In this document: in pieces, positions 8,215 through 19,937 of the stretch
Layout of the letters: every line of letters begins with the position of its first letter
Numbering within the stretch: position 1 is the stretch's first letter
Assembly: GCF_000523235.1 (NCBI RefSeq)
Contig: NZ_CP006850.1
Span: forward strand, 1 to 64,000
Direction: 5' to 3'
DNA: 64,000 bases
Origin: Nocardia nova SH22a
GTDB taxonomy: Bacteria > Actinomycetota > Actinomycetes > Mycobacteriales > Mycobacteriaceae
Position numbers and translations under genes: made by a program
The notes under the pieces: generated by a model
Seen by the model: the letters and a program-made list of their open reading frames with translations, nothing else
Database searches by the model: none
What the model was told of the DNA's origin: nothing

Positions 8215-9753
8215 GTGATGACAGTCGAAACCAGCGCGCTGCCCCACACAGCAGTGCGATTCCGGGCGGATGTCGAACTGATCGCCGCCGATGGTGAGCT
8301 ACGTATCCGAGGTGCACTGGGCAGCCTGAAGATAAGCGGGGCCGGTGCCGAGATCGTCGCGGAGTTGCGAGGTCTGACCACAGAATCGCGCTCGGTCGAA
8401 ACGATCGCCGAGAATCTTTCGCCGGAGGACCGGGCGAAGCTGGCCGCGATCCTGGACCGTGGTGCGTCCCTGCTCATCGCAACGGTGACGAGCGACGGGC
8501 ACCCGATGCTCGAGATCGAGGCGACGGCACAGGGACGAGCGTGGTCCCCGGTGCCCGTGCCGGGCGACGCGTCGATCCGGTTGTCCAAGTTCGCCCTTCT
8601 CCGGATGCGTGCGGACACTCTCGTCCTGGAGTCGCCGCTGGCCGCTCATCGGGTGCGACTGATCGATTCCTCGAGTCGTGCGGTGGTGGGAGATCTGGCC
8701 GCGGGCACGTTCGTCGCGGATCTCGCCGCGCGGCACGGCGGCCCGGTCGTCCACGAAATCGTTGCTCACCTCGTGGCCCTGGGATTCGTCGAGGTGGGAG
8801 AGGCGGGCACGGACGATCCCGGTTCGGTCCGCTTTCCGTCCGATACCCGGCCACTGCTGCGGCAGTGGGAGTTTCACGATCTGCTGGCCCATTCACGCGG
8901 GCGTGCCGGAAGATTCGATGAGCCGTTCGGCGGGATCTTCCCGTTCGAAGGTGAGATCGCTCCGCAGCCGGCGGTGAAACGCTGTCCCGATGGGCCGAGA
9001 ATTCCCCTGCACCGACCGGATTTCACCGAGGTGGCGCGGCGGGACCCGACGCTCATCGCTTCGATGGAGGGGCGGATGTCGATCCGCCGGTATGCCGCTG
9101 AACCCTTGACAGTCGTACAACTCGGCGAATTCCTCTACCGGACGGCTCGGGTCCGCGCCTTTCACGACCTGACCTCGGCGCTTCCCTACGAGGTGACGAC
9201 GCGCCCGTACCCTTGCGGCGGCGCGGCGTACGAGCTGGATCTGTATCTGACGGTCGAGCGCTGTGCGGGGCTCGCGCCCGGGGTCTACTACTACGATGCG
9301 ATGGCCCATCACCTGGTGCTGATCAACGAGTCCGACTCCGATCGCCGGGCACTTCTCCGGATGGCCTCGACCGCAACGGCTTTCGAAGCCGATCCGCAGG
9401 TACTTCTCACGATGACAGCGCGGTTTCAGCGACTGTCCTGGAAGTACCGCCGCATCGCCTACGCGGTCAGCCTGCGCCATTCCGGTGTGCTGTATCAGAC
9501 GATGTACCTGGTAGCCACCGCGATGGGTTTGGCACCGTGTGGTCTGGGCTCCGGGGACTCAGATCTCGCGGCCCGGGTGTTCGGACTCGACTATCTGGAA
9601 GAGTCGAGTATCGGCGATTTTCTTCTCGGCGCCCCGGGCCCCGGGGAAACGGATCGCCTGCTGGCCGATCAGCTCGCTTGGACGGATGTCAATGATCGGG
9701 ATTGGGCCGGTGACGCACGGGTCCTGCTCGACGGTTGCGAGGGGGTCGGCTGA
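8215..9753 (+). CDS. SagB-type azoline dehydrogenase (FMN nitroreductase family)
   Basis: Predicted FMN enzyme that oxidises azolines to thiazoles and oxazoles. The 512-aa product starts at GTG 8215, with ATG 8218 directly after. An N-terminal extension of about 250 residues, common in actinobacterial SagB/ThcOx dehydrogenases, precedes the nitroreductase fold that begins near MSIRRYAAEPL (residue 288). A Lys-Tyr pair in SWKYRRIAYA (K410, Y411) matches the KY motif required in McbC. The later APCGLGSGD stretch is also typical. The 3' end overlaps the next gene's possible early start, indicating translational coupling. Confidence 0.9.
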   Translation: MMTVETSALPHTAVRFRADVELIAADGELRIRGALGSLKISGAGAEIVAELRGLTTESRSVETIAENLSPEDRAKLAAILDRGASLLIATVTSDGHPMLEIEATAQGRAWSPVPVPGDASIRLSKFALLRMRADTLVLESPLAAHRVRLIDSSSRAVVGDLAAGTFVADLAARHGGPVVHEIVAHLVALGFVEVGEAGTDDPGSVRFPSDTRPLLRQWEFHDLLAHSRGRAGRFDEPFGGIFPFEGEIAPQPAVKRCPDGPRIPLHRPDFTEVARRDPTLIASMEGRMSIRRYAAEPLTVVQLGEFLYRTARVRAFHDLTSALPYEVTTRPYPCGGAAYELDLYLTVERCAGLAPGVYYYDAMAHHLVLINESDSDRRALLRMASTATAFEADPQVLLTMTARFQRLSWKYRRIAYAVSLRHSGVLYQTMYLVATAMGLAPCGLGSGDSDLAARVFGLDYLEESSIGDFLLGAPGPGETDRLLADQLAWTDVNDRDWAGDARVLLDGCEGVG

Positions 9754-9755
9754 TC

Positions 9756-12215
9756 GTGGCGGCCAACGTCCCCGGGGGTGGGCGTACGGAATGCGAAGAC
9801 GGTGAGCGCATTACGCCAGGCCGGGCCCAGGTAGCCGAACTGTTCATCGTGCGGAGAGCGGGGCTGCCGCGGAATGTCCTCGATGATCTGCGGGCTCCGG
9901 ACACCGTGGCGGCACTTCGGGAGCTTCTCACCGTGAGAGCCGCGATCGAGGTACGGGGGAGGGGCCTGTCGGACACGCTGTACAGGGTCGTGCCGGCGCT
10001 GCCGGACAAGACCATGCGGCGCAAGGTGATCGGACTACGCAGAGATATCCGAAATGTACGGCGCATCGAGTCGGTGGTCGCCGACGCGCACTCGATGGTC
10101 GCGCGGCTCGGCACGGAGTTCGTGTCACGGGTCGAGTCGTGGGCCGAACTGTGCGGCACCGCGGATGCGCTGTGGCGGTTCGCGCAGACGAGCCTCGATA
10201 CCGAATCGGCTGGCATCGTCACCGAAGTGCGGAGGCATCTGGCCGGACCGGTCATCGCATCGGGCCTGGTATGGGCGAGCCCCGCTTTCAGCCGCCGACT
10301 AGAGAGCGACCTCGACGCGGCGGTCGACGCCAGATCGGCACGGACGGCCACCGCATACCTCACCCGGATCGCCGCGAAACCGAGCCCGTTCAGCACGTTT
10401 TCGACGGTGTCGGTCACCGGGACGGATCGACGCCCGGGAATCGTGCCGCCGAACGCATCGCATGTGGTCACGAACCGGTCGATCGCGGTCGCCCTGTTCC
10501 TGGCCTGTATCGCCCACGCGGCAGCCGCGAAGGCGATGGACGTTGTCCGAGTCAGTGGTCTCCGGCAACTCGGTGATCGTCCGCACGCCGTGCTGACCAC
10601 CCGAACCGTCCGAGGTTCGGTGGCACTGCGATTCGACGAGATCACCGACTGCGGTGACCTGGCCGGCGTGCTGGCGCGACTGCCGCTCGAGCCGGTCCCG
10701 CTGGCCGATTTCACCTCCGCGGACGAAATGGCGCAGGCCCGCCGGCTACTCGACATCGGGCTGCTACAGCCGGTGTTGCCGTGGGCCGCGGACTGTTCGG
10801 ACGACTACGCGGCACTCGCGGAATGGGTACGCCACAAGGGGATTGCCGATTCGGGCAACCTCGGCGCGGCACTGGATGATCTGGCGGCGCAGCGACCTGC
10901 GTCGACCACCGGCACACCGGCCGCACGCCGCACCGCGATCGAAGCCGCGACGAGGGCGGCCGAGCAGGCATTCACCGCCCTGGACGCACCCATGCCCGCG
11001 TGGATCCCCACCACACCACCGTTCCACGAACTGGTCGCTCACCGGCCGGATGAATCCGATCGGCTCCCGGCCACGATCACCGCCGACCTGTCCGAAATCG
11101 CCCGGCGACTGGCCCCCGCCACCGGGCTGGACCCACGCTACGAGCGTCTGGTGCGGTACTTCGTCCGTCGTCACGGCCGAGGTGCACGCGATGTCGACCT
11201 CCTCGACATGCTGTACCCGGTCCTGGCACACGGGCTCGACCGGCTGCCCGGTGCGCCACCCGCGTCCGTAGTGGAATCCGCGCCGCGATTGCGCGGTCAC
11301 GGAACCGTGGGTATCGCGAGTCATACGGTGTTCTTCCAGGTGGACCGCGATTCGGACGCCGACTACCGAGTGATCGTCAACGCGGTTCACGGTGGTGCGA
11401 TCGGTCTGCTGGCTCGATGGTCTGTGCATCCGCAGATGAATGCGTGGTCCGCGGAGTACCTGTCGGATTGGGTGACGTCCGGATTTCCCGGCAGCACCGT
11501 GTACCAGGTGGTTCCATACGCGGACTGGTCCACGCTGCAACGCCCTGCCTTGGCCGATCTGCCGAGAGTCGCGTTACCGGGGGATCTTCCGGACACGTCG
11601 GCTGCGGCCGACCTCACCCGCATGGTCGTCTCGCACGATATCGGCACGAATACCCTGCAGGTCGTCGATCGGCATGGCCGGTCGGTGTCGTTCGCTCATC
11701 TCGGCGTCGTCCCGCAACCCGATCTGACCGGGATACCGGCCCTGTTGTGTCTGTTGTCGAATCCGTGGACGACACTCCCGCGCGGAAAGGATCGGATCGG
11801 TACCCGGGCGGCCGCGGACGGTGTGGTCTCGCGCCCGCGGAGAGAGCAGGGGCGGATCGTCTGGGCTCGCGCCACCTGGGTCTTCGCCGCGCACGATGTG
11901 CCGCGAAGGCGGGGAAACAGGCTCGAGTTCCTGCGTGACATTCTGAATTGGCAACGAGCCCGAGGACTACCCGACGAGGTCTTCGTCACGCGAATCGAGG
12001 GCGGCGGGCCGCGTGCCCGGCGGGGGAAGCCGCAATGGGTGGGATTCGACCACCCGCATGCGATATGGATCGCGTTCGGTGAACTCGATACCTCGGTGAC
12101 ATCGGTCGAAGTGGTCGAGGCGCTGCCACGGATGCTCGATCACGCACGGTCGGCGGGCGGACATCCGGCGCCGGAATACACCACCGAGTACATCGGAGTC
12201 GTCCGGCATGGGTGA
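9756..12215 (+). CDS. Split LanB-type dehydratase, glutamylation protein
   Basis: Predicted to activate Ser or Thr of the precursor by glutamyl transfer from Glu-tRNA, the first step toward dehydroalanine or dehydrobutyrine. The 819-aa product carries the lantibiotic dehydratase N-terminal domain, with the hallmark stretch AAKPSPFSTFSTVSV near residue 208 and the RYFVRRHG region later. GTG 9756 is preferred because GAGGGGG lies about 10 bases upstream; a TTG at 9735, overlapping the dehydrogenase gene, is the alternative. The elimination domain is missing from this polypeptide and is encoded by the next gene, the split arrangement known from thiopeptide and goadsporin clusters. Confidence 0.9.
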   Translation: MAANVPGGGRTECEDGERITPGRAQVAELFIVRRAGLPRNVLDDLRAPDTVAALRELLTVRAAIEVRGRGLSDTLYRVVPALPDKTMRRKVIGLRRDIRNVRRIESVVADAHSMVARLGTEFVSRVESWAELCGTADALWRFAQTSLDTESAGIVTEVRRHLAGPVIASGLVWASPAFSRRLESDLDAAVDARSARTATAYLTRIAAKPSPFSTFSTVSVTGTDRRPGIVPPNASHVVTNRSIAVALFLACIAHAAAAKAMDVVRVSGLRQLGDRPHAVLTTRTVRGSVALRFDEITDCGDLAGVLARLPLEPVPLADFTSADEMAQARRLLDIGLLQPVLPWAADCSDDYAALAEWVRHKGIADSGNLGAALDDLAAQRPASTTGTPAARRTAIEAATRAAEQAFTALDAPMPAWIPTTPPFHELVAHRPDESDRLPATITADLSEIARRLAPATGLDPRYERLVRYFVRRHGRGARDVDLLDMLYPVLAHGLDRLPGAPPASVVESAPRLRGHGTVGIASHTVFFQVDRDSDADYRVIVNAVHGGAIGLLARWSVHPQMNAWSAEYLSDWVTSGFPGSTVYQVVPYADWSTLQRPALADLPRVALPGDLPDTSAAADLTRMVVSHDIGTNTLQVVDRHGRSVSFAHLGVVPQPDLTGIPALLCLLSNPWTTLPRGKDRIGTRAAADGVVSRPRREQGRIVWARATWVFAAHDVPRRRGNRLEFLRDILNWQRARGLPDEVFVTRIEGGGPRARRGKPQWVGFDHPHAIWIAFGELDTSVTSVEVVEALPRMLDHARSAGGHPAPEYTTEYIGVVRHG

Positions 12216-13056
12216 CATCGATGCGACCTCCACGGACAGCCGATGGATCTACTACCGGATCTATGCCGACGATTTCGGAAGTCTCGAGCCGCTCCTGACC
12301 GAGTTGGTGGCTCCTGTCGTACGCGAGGCACGACCCCGGGTTCGGGAGTTCGGCTGGTTCTTTCTGCGATATCTCGATCCGATCGGTTTCCAGCTGCGCG
12401 TCCGGCTGCGCGGAACTCCCGCCGCGCTGCCGATGATGGAAGAGATGTTCGACGCACGTCTGCGTGCGGCGCTGGCGCCGGGCGGGCGCGACCGGCTCGG
12501 TTGTCGGCAGTTCGGCAGATACGTCTACGCCCCGGAATACGCGAAGTACGGCTCGGCCGCGGAAATACGAAGGGCCGAACGGATCTTCGAGGCGAGCAGT
12601 GAACTGGCACTGTCTCGGCATGGGACGGACGATCCCGCGAGTCCGGTGGTGTGGGCGGCGGCGTGCCTGCTCGCCGTGATCGCCGACTGGCCGGACGACA
12701 CCAGGCTCGGATTCCTCTACCACTACACGTGGTACTGGACCGGCGGCGTCGAGCCCGGTGAATGGCGACTGCCCTGGACCGAGGACGACACGATCGCGCA
12801 CCGCGCGAGTTCGCTGGCGCAGCGGGCCCGCGATCTGCTGGGCACCGAATCCGGCCGGGATATCGCCTGTTACAGCGAAACCCTGTGGCGCCTGGCCGGG
12901 CGGGGGCACCATCCGGATGCCCGGAACTCGGACCATCTGACCGCATTCCACCACGTGCATCTGACCAACAACAGGCTGGGGGTTCAACCCTGGCAGGAGG
13001 CGCAGATCGCCCGGCTGCTGTGGCACTTTCTTCGGAACGAAAGGGGAGGACGATGA
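12208..13056 (+). CDS. Thiopeptide-type bacteriocin biosynthesis protein (SpaB_C, probable glutamate-elimination partner)
   Basis: A 282-aa single-domain protein of the SpaB C-terminal/TIGR03891 type. The family hallmark WFFLRYLDPIGFQLRVRLRG lies at about residues 50-69, followed by QFGRYVYAPEYAKYGS. Members either eliminate glutamate from glutamylated Ser/Thr or catalyse pyridine-forming cycloaddition. Because this is the only such protein in the operon and directly follows the glutamylation gene (8-bp overlap), the elimination role is more likely. A 4-bp ATGA overlap couples it to the P450. Confidence 0.88.
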   Translation: MGDIDATSTDSRWIYYRIYADDFGSLEPLLTELVAPVVREARPRVREFGWFFLRYLDPIGFQLRVRLRGTPAALPMMEEMFDARLRAALAPGGRDRLGCRQFGRYVYAPEYAKYGSAAEIRRAERIFEASSELALSRHGTDDPASPVVWAAACLLAVIADWPDDTRLGFLYHYTWYWTGGVEPGEWRLPWTEDDTIAHRASSLAQRARDLLGTESGRDIACYSETLWRLAGRGHHPDARNSDHLTAFHHVHLTNNRLGVQPWQEAQIARLLWHFLRNERGGR

Positions 13057-14294
13057 CGGAGATCTCGACCGAGTATCGGGGTGAGGCATTGGGGCCACGC
13101 TTCTTCGCCGATCCGCATCGGGTGTATCAGGAGTGGGCCGAACGCGGTGACGTGCACGGTGTCGGTGCGCCGGGCGGCGGCCGGAGCTGGGTGGTGACCG
13201 GATACACGGAATGCCGTCGGGCATTGACCGATCCACGGTTGCGCAAGGACTTCGACGGCGCGAACAAACTGCTGAGATCGGGCCGCAACGATCCGCCCGT
13301 GGACTCGAATTTCCCCGACCTCGCCAGTCATATGCTCAACGCCGATCAGCCCGACCACACCCGGTTGCGGCGGATCGTCGGCCGCTACTTCACGCCCCGG
13401 GCCGCGGAACAGATGCGCCCCTGGATCAGGGAGACCGCCGACCGGCTGCTGACGGATCTGGCCGGGCACGACGAGGTCGATCTGATCGAGGCGTACGCCG
13501 GTGCCTTGCCGATGCACGTGATGTGCAAAGTCCTGGGGATGCCGTATGCCGAGGGCAACGAACTGCGGCGATGGATCCCGGCGGTGCAGTCGGTCGGCAC
13601 CGACGAACGGCGCACCGAAGCGCTGACCAAGCTGGTCGACCACCTCACCGCATTGATCCACAGGCGGCGTGTCGAGCCCGGTGACGATGTCGTCTCGGCG
13701 CTCCTGCACGCGGATTCCGACGAGCGGCTGACCGAGAACGAACTCATGTCGATGATCTTCCTGTTGCTGGTGGCAGGTCATGAGACAACGGTCAATCTGA
13801 TCGGCAACGCGGTGCTGGCGTTGCTGTGCCACCCGGCCCATCTGGCGGCGCTGATCGCCGAACCGGCCGGAATCCCCACGGCGATCGAGGAATTCCTGCG
13901 CTACGACGGCCCGGTCAATATCGCCTCCGTCCGGTATACGAACTGTCCCGTCGAGTTCGGCGGCAGGGAGATTCCCGCCGACGAGTTCGTCTTCGTCTCC
14001 CTGTCGGCGGCGAATCGGGACCCGAGGAAGTTCACCGCTCCGCACAGTCTCGAGTTCGAGCGGAACACGACCGGGCATCTGGCATTCGGTCACGGCATCC
14101 ATTACTGCCTCGGAGCGCCCCTCGCGCGCGTCGAAGCCGATGTCGCGCTGACGGCTCTGCTCGCGCGATATCCTGACATCCGCTTGGGATGCGATTACGA
14201 CGATGTGCGGTGGCAGCAGAGTGTGATGCGAGGGCTGGTCCGGCTGCCGGTGCGGCTGGGTTCGAGTTCCTGTCCTGTCGGATCGTCCGAGTAG
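13053..14294 (+). CDS. Cytochrome P450, probable RiPP tailoring enzyme
   Basis: A complete 413-aa soluble bacterial P450. It has the I-helix AGHETT at about residues 240-245, the K-helix EEFLR (ExxR) at about 278-282 and the heme loop FGHGIHYCLG with the thiolate Cys at residue 352. ATG 13053 overlaps the preceding stop, with AAGGGGAGGA about 5 bases upstream, so it is part of the RiPP operon. Hydroxylation, epoxidation or cross-linking of the modified peptide is inferred from position alone. Redox partners are not encoded nearby. Confidence 0.92.
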   Translation: MTEISTEYRGEALGPRFFADPHRVYQEWAERGDVHGVGAPGGGRSWVVTGYTECRRALTDPRLRKDFDGANKLLRSGRNDPPVDSNFPDLASHMLNADQPDHTRLRRIVGRYFTPRAAEQMRPWIRETADRLLTDLAGHDEVDLIEAYAGALPMHVMCKVLGMPYAEGNELRRWIPAVQSVGTDERRTEALTKLVDHLTALIHRRRVEPGDDVVSALLHADSDERLTENELMSMIFLLLVAGHETTVNLIGNAVLALLCHPAHLAALIAEPAGIPTAIEEFLRYDGPVNIASVRYTNCPVEFGGREIPADEFVFVSLSAANRDPRKFTAPHSLEFERNTTGHLAFGHGIHYCLGAPLARVEADVALTALLARYPDIRLGCDYDDVRWQQSVMRGLVRLPVRLGSSSCPVGSSE

Positions 14295-14306
14295 GGTGAT
14301 GCCCCG

Positions 14307-14846
14307 ATGACCGATGAGCCCGTCGACCCGGAACTGCGCGGAGTGGACCTCGCCCGCCGCGCTCTGGAGGAGGCGCGTGCCGCTGCCCGGGCCAGCGGGA
14401 AGGCGGTCGGTCAGGGCCGGGCCTCGCCGCGCAAGGGTGGGGTGCGGGCGCTGCGCCGCCGCTCGGGGTGGTCGGGCGCGCGTCCCGATGATCGTGATCC
14501 ACAACTGCTCTCCGCGCTGACCGGTTCCCTGGCCAGAAGCCGCGGCTGGTCCGTGAAGGTCGCCGAGGGAACGGTTTTCGGCCGATGGGCGGCGGTGGTC
14601 GGGGAGGATATCGCCGGACATGCCGATCCGGTGTCACTCACCGACGGGGTCCTGAGTATCCAGGCGGAGTCCACGGCCTGGGCAACGCAGCTGCGGATGT
14701 TGCAGGGGCAGTTGCTGGCGAAGATCAATGCCGCGGTCGGGCAGGGCGTGGTGACCTCCCTGAAGATCACCGGACCGGCGGCGCCGAGCTGGCGCAAGGG
14801 GGAGCGGCACATCAAGGGCCGCGGACCGCGCGATACCTACGGTTGA
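14307..14846 (+). CDS. DUF721 protein (DciA-like)
   Basis: A 179-aa conserved actinobacterial protein found between recF and gyrB. DUF721 members are related to the helicase-loading protein DciA. The N-terminal 65 residues are charged and low-complexity; the folded part contains [26 protein letters not shown] and [17 protein letters not shown]. It begins only 12 bases after the P450 stop with no terminator between, so it is probably read through from the RiPP operon as well as any internal promoter. Confidence 0.88.
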   Translation: MTDEPVDPELRGVDLARRALEEARAAARASGKAVGQGRASPRKGGVRALRRRSGWSGARPDDRDPQLLSALTGSLARSRGWSVKVAEGTVFGRWAAVVGEDIAGHADPVSLTDGVLSIQAESTAWATQLRMLQGQLLAKINAAVGQGVVTSLKITGPAAPSWRKGERHIKGRGPRDTYG

Positions 14847-17298
<2,452 letters not shown>

Positions 17299-17359
17299 CC
17301 GGTGCTGCGCGGTCCGCCCGCGCGCCCGACGCACGTACCAGGCCCTCTAAGGAGATTCG

Positions 17360-19858
17360 ATGACTGAGACCACCCTGCCGCCCAACGGTGGTGCGGGCGA
17401 CCGGATCGAGCCGGTCGACATCCAGAACGAGATGCAGAGCAGCTACATCGATTACGCGATGAGCGTGATCGTGGGCCGCGCGCTGCCCGATGTGCGCGAC
17501 GGCCTCAAGCCGGTGCACCGGCGCGTGCTCTACGCGATGTACGACAACGGCTACCGGCCCGATCGCGGCTACGTGAAGTCCGCCCGCCCGGTCGCCGAGA
17601 CCATGGGTAACTACCACCCGCACGGTGACGCCTCGATCTACGACACCCTGGTGCGCATGGCGCAGCCGTGGTCGCTGCGCTATCCGCTGGTCGACGGTCA
17701 GGGCAACTTCGGTTCGCGCGGCAACGACGGCGCGGCCGCCATGCGATACACCGAGTGCCGTCTGACGCCGCTGGCGATGGAGCTCCTGCGCGAGATCGAC
17801 CACGAGACGGTCGATTTCACGCCGAACTACGACGGCCGCTCCCAGGAACCGGTGGTTCTCCCCAGCCGGGTGCCGAACCTGTTGATGAACGGGTCGAACG
17901 GCATCGCGGTCGGTATGGCGACCAACATCCCGCCGCACAACCTCAACGAGCTGGCCGAGGCCATCTACTGGGCGCTGGACAACTACGACGCCGACGAGGA
18001 ATCCACCCTCGCCGCGTGCATGGAGCGGGTCAAGGGCCCGGACTTCCCCACCTACGGCCTGATCGTCGGCGGTCAGGGCATCCACGATGCCTACACCACC
18101 GGCCGCGGCTCCATCCGGATGCGCGGTGTGGTCGAGATCGAGGAGGACAATCGCGGTCGCACCACGATCGTCATCACCGAGCTGCCGTACCAGGTCAACA
18201 CGGACAACTTCATCAACTCGATCGCCGAGCAGGTCAAGGACGGCAAGATCGCGGGTATCTCCGATATCCACGACGAGTCCTCCGACCGCGCGGGTATGCG
18301 GATCGTGGTCACGGTCAAGCGCGACGCCGTGGCGAAGGTGGTGCTGAACAACCTCTACAAGCACACCCAGCTGCAGACCAGCTTCGGCGCGAACATGCTG
18401 TCCATCGTCGACGGTGTGCCGCGTACGCTGCGCCTGGATCAGATGATCCGGCTCTACGTCGACCACCAATTGGACGTCATCGTCCGCCGCACCCGCTACC
18501 TGCTGCGCAAGGCCGAAGAACGGGCCCACATCCTGCGCGGCCTGGTCAAGGCGCTGGATGCGCTGGACGAGGTCATCGCGTTGATCCGCCGGTCGGCCAA
18601 CACCGACACCGCGCGGACCGGCCTGATGCAGTTGCTGGAGATCGACGAGATCCAGGCGACCGCCATCCTCGATATGCAGCTGCGGCGCCTGTCCGCCCTG
18701 GAGCGGCAGAAGATCGTCGACGAATTGGCCCGCATCGAGGCCGAGATCGCCGATTTGAAGGACATCCTGGAGAAGCCGGAACGTCAGCGCGCGATCGTGC
18801 GCGACGAACTGGCCGAGATCGTCGAGAAGTACGGCGACGACCGGCGCACCCGGATCGTGGCGGCCGACGGTGACGTCGCCGACGAGGATCTGATCGCCCG
18901 CGAGGACGTCGTGGTCACCATCACCGCGACCGGCTACGCCAAGCGCACCAGGACCGACCTGTACCGCAGCCAGAAGCGCGGCGGCAAGGGTGTGCAGGGC
19001 GCGGGTCTCAAGCAGGACGACCTGGTCAAGCACTTCTTCGTGACCTCGACCCATGACTGGTTGCTGTTCTTCACCAACCTGGGCCGGGTGTACCGGGCCA
19101 AGGCGTACGAGCTGCCCGAGGCCAATCGCACCGCGCGTGGTCAGCACGTCGCCAACCTGCTGGCATTCCAGCCGGAGGAGAAGATCGCGCAGGTCATCCA
19201 GATCAAGACCTACGAGGATGCGCCGTATCTGGTGCTGGCCACTCGCAACGGCCTGGTCAAGAAGTCCCGGCTGACCGATTTCGATTCCAACCGCACCGGC
19301 GGCATCGTCGCGGTGAATCTGCGCGATACCGACGAATTGGTCGGCGCCGCACTGTGTTCGGCCGATGACGATCTGCTGCTGGTCTCGGCGCACGGACAGT
19401 CGATCCGTTTCGCGGCGAACGACGAGGTCCTGCGTCCGATGGGCCGCGCGACCTCGGGTGTCCAGGGCATGCGTTTCAACACCGACGATGAGCTGTTGTC
19501 GCTCAACGTCGTTCGCGACGGTACCTATCTGCTTGTCGCGACCGCGGGTGGGTACTCCAAGCGCACGGCGATCGAGGAGTACACGGCCCAGGGTCGCGGC
19601 GGTAAAGGTGTGTTGACGCTTCAGTACGACCCGAAGCGTGGCAGCCTGGTGGGAGCGCTTATCGTCGACGATGACGACGAGCTCTACGCGATCACGTCCG
19701 GTGGCGGTGTCATCCGGACAGCGGCGAGGCAGGTGCGCAAGGCAGGTCGGCAGACCAAGGGTGTGCGGTTGATGAACCTCGGCGAGGGCGATACCTTGCT
19801 CGCGATCGCACGTAACGCCGATGAGCCCGACCAGGTTTCCGGGGAAGAAGAGGCCTGA
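17360..19858 (+). CDS. gyrA: DNA gyrase subunit A
   Basis: DNA breakage-reunion subunit, 832 aa, ATG 17360 with AAGGAG upstream. The catalytic Tyr lies in [11 protein letters not shown], the quinolone region reads [19 protein letters not shown], and the C-terminal beta-pinwheel includes the GyrA-box-like [10 protein letters not shown]. The quinolone region has Ala at the position of E. coli Ser83, which is the normal actinobacterial state. It forms an operon with gyrB and probably the following DUF3566 gene. Confidence 0.98.
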   Translation: MTETTLPPNGGAGDRIEPVDIQNEMQSSYIDYAMSVIVGRALPDVRDGLKPVHRRVLYAMYDNGYRPDRGYVKSARPVAETMGNYHPHGDASIYDTLVRMAQPWSLRYPLVDGQGNFGSRGNDGAAAMRYTECRLTPLAMELLREIDHETVDFTPNYDGRSQEPVVLPSRVPNLLMNGSNGIAVGMATNIPPHNLNELAEAIYWALDNYDADEESTLAACMERVKGPDFPTYGLIVGGQGIHDAYTTGRGSIRMRGVVEIEEDNRGRTTIVITELPYQVNTDNFINSIAEQVKDGKIAGISDIHDESSDRAGMRIVVTVKRDAVAKVVLNNLYKHTQLQTSFGANMLSIVDGVPRTLRLDQMIRLYVDHQLDVIVRRTRYLLRKAEERAHILRGLVKALDALDEVIALIRRSANTDTARTGLMQLLEIDEIQATAILDMQLRRLSALERQKIVDELARIEAEIADLKDILEKPERQRAIVRDELAEIVEKYGDDRRTRIVAADGDVADEDLIAREDVVVTITATGYAKRTRTDLYRSQKRGGKGVQGAGLKQDDLVKHFFVTSTHDWLLFFTNLGRVYRAKAYELPEANRTARGQHVANLLAFQPEEKIAQVIQIKTYEDAPYLVLATRNGLVKKSRLTDFDSNRTGGIVAVNLRDTDELVGAALCSADDDLLLVSAHGQSIRFAANDEVLRPMGRATSGVQGMRFNTDDELLSLNVVRDGTYLLVATAGGYSKRTAIEEYTAQGRGGKGVLTLQYDPKRGSLVGALIVDDDDELYAITSGGGVIRTAARQVRKAGRQTKGVRLMNLGEGDTLLAIARNADEPDQVSGEEEA

Positions 19859-19937
19859 GGCTCGGATTAGCGTTAGGTTCTGGAAGCGGTAATTTCTCCA
19901 CAAGCAGCGGCGCCACGACGGATCGAAGGATTCTGCA

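Noticed and set aside
5629..14294. Classical thiopeptide cluster such as nocardithiocin or nocathiacin
   Set aside because: The core is not a dense Ser/Thr/Cys array and there is no separate pyridine synthase, radical SAM or methyltransferase gene.
17360..19858. Possible self-resistant gyrase linked to the RiPP operon
   Set aside because: The quinolone-region and TOPRIM residues look ordinary for Actinobacteria; nothing in the sequence marks resistance.
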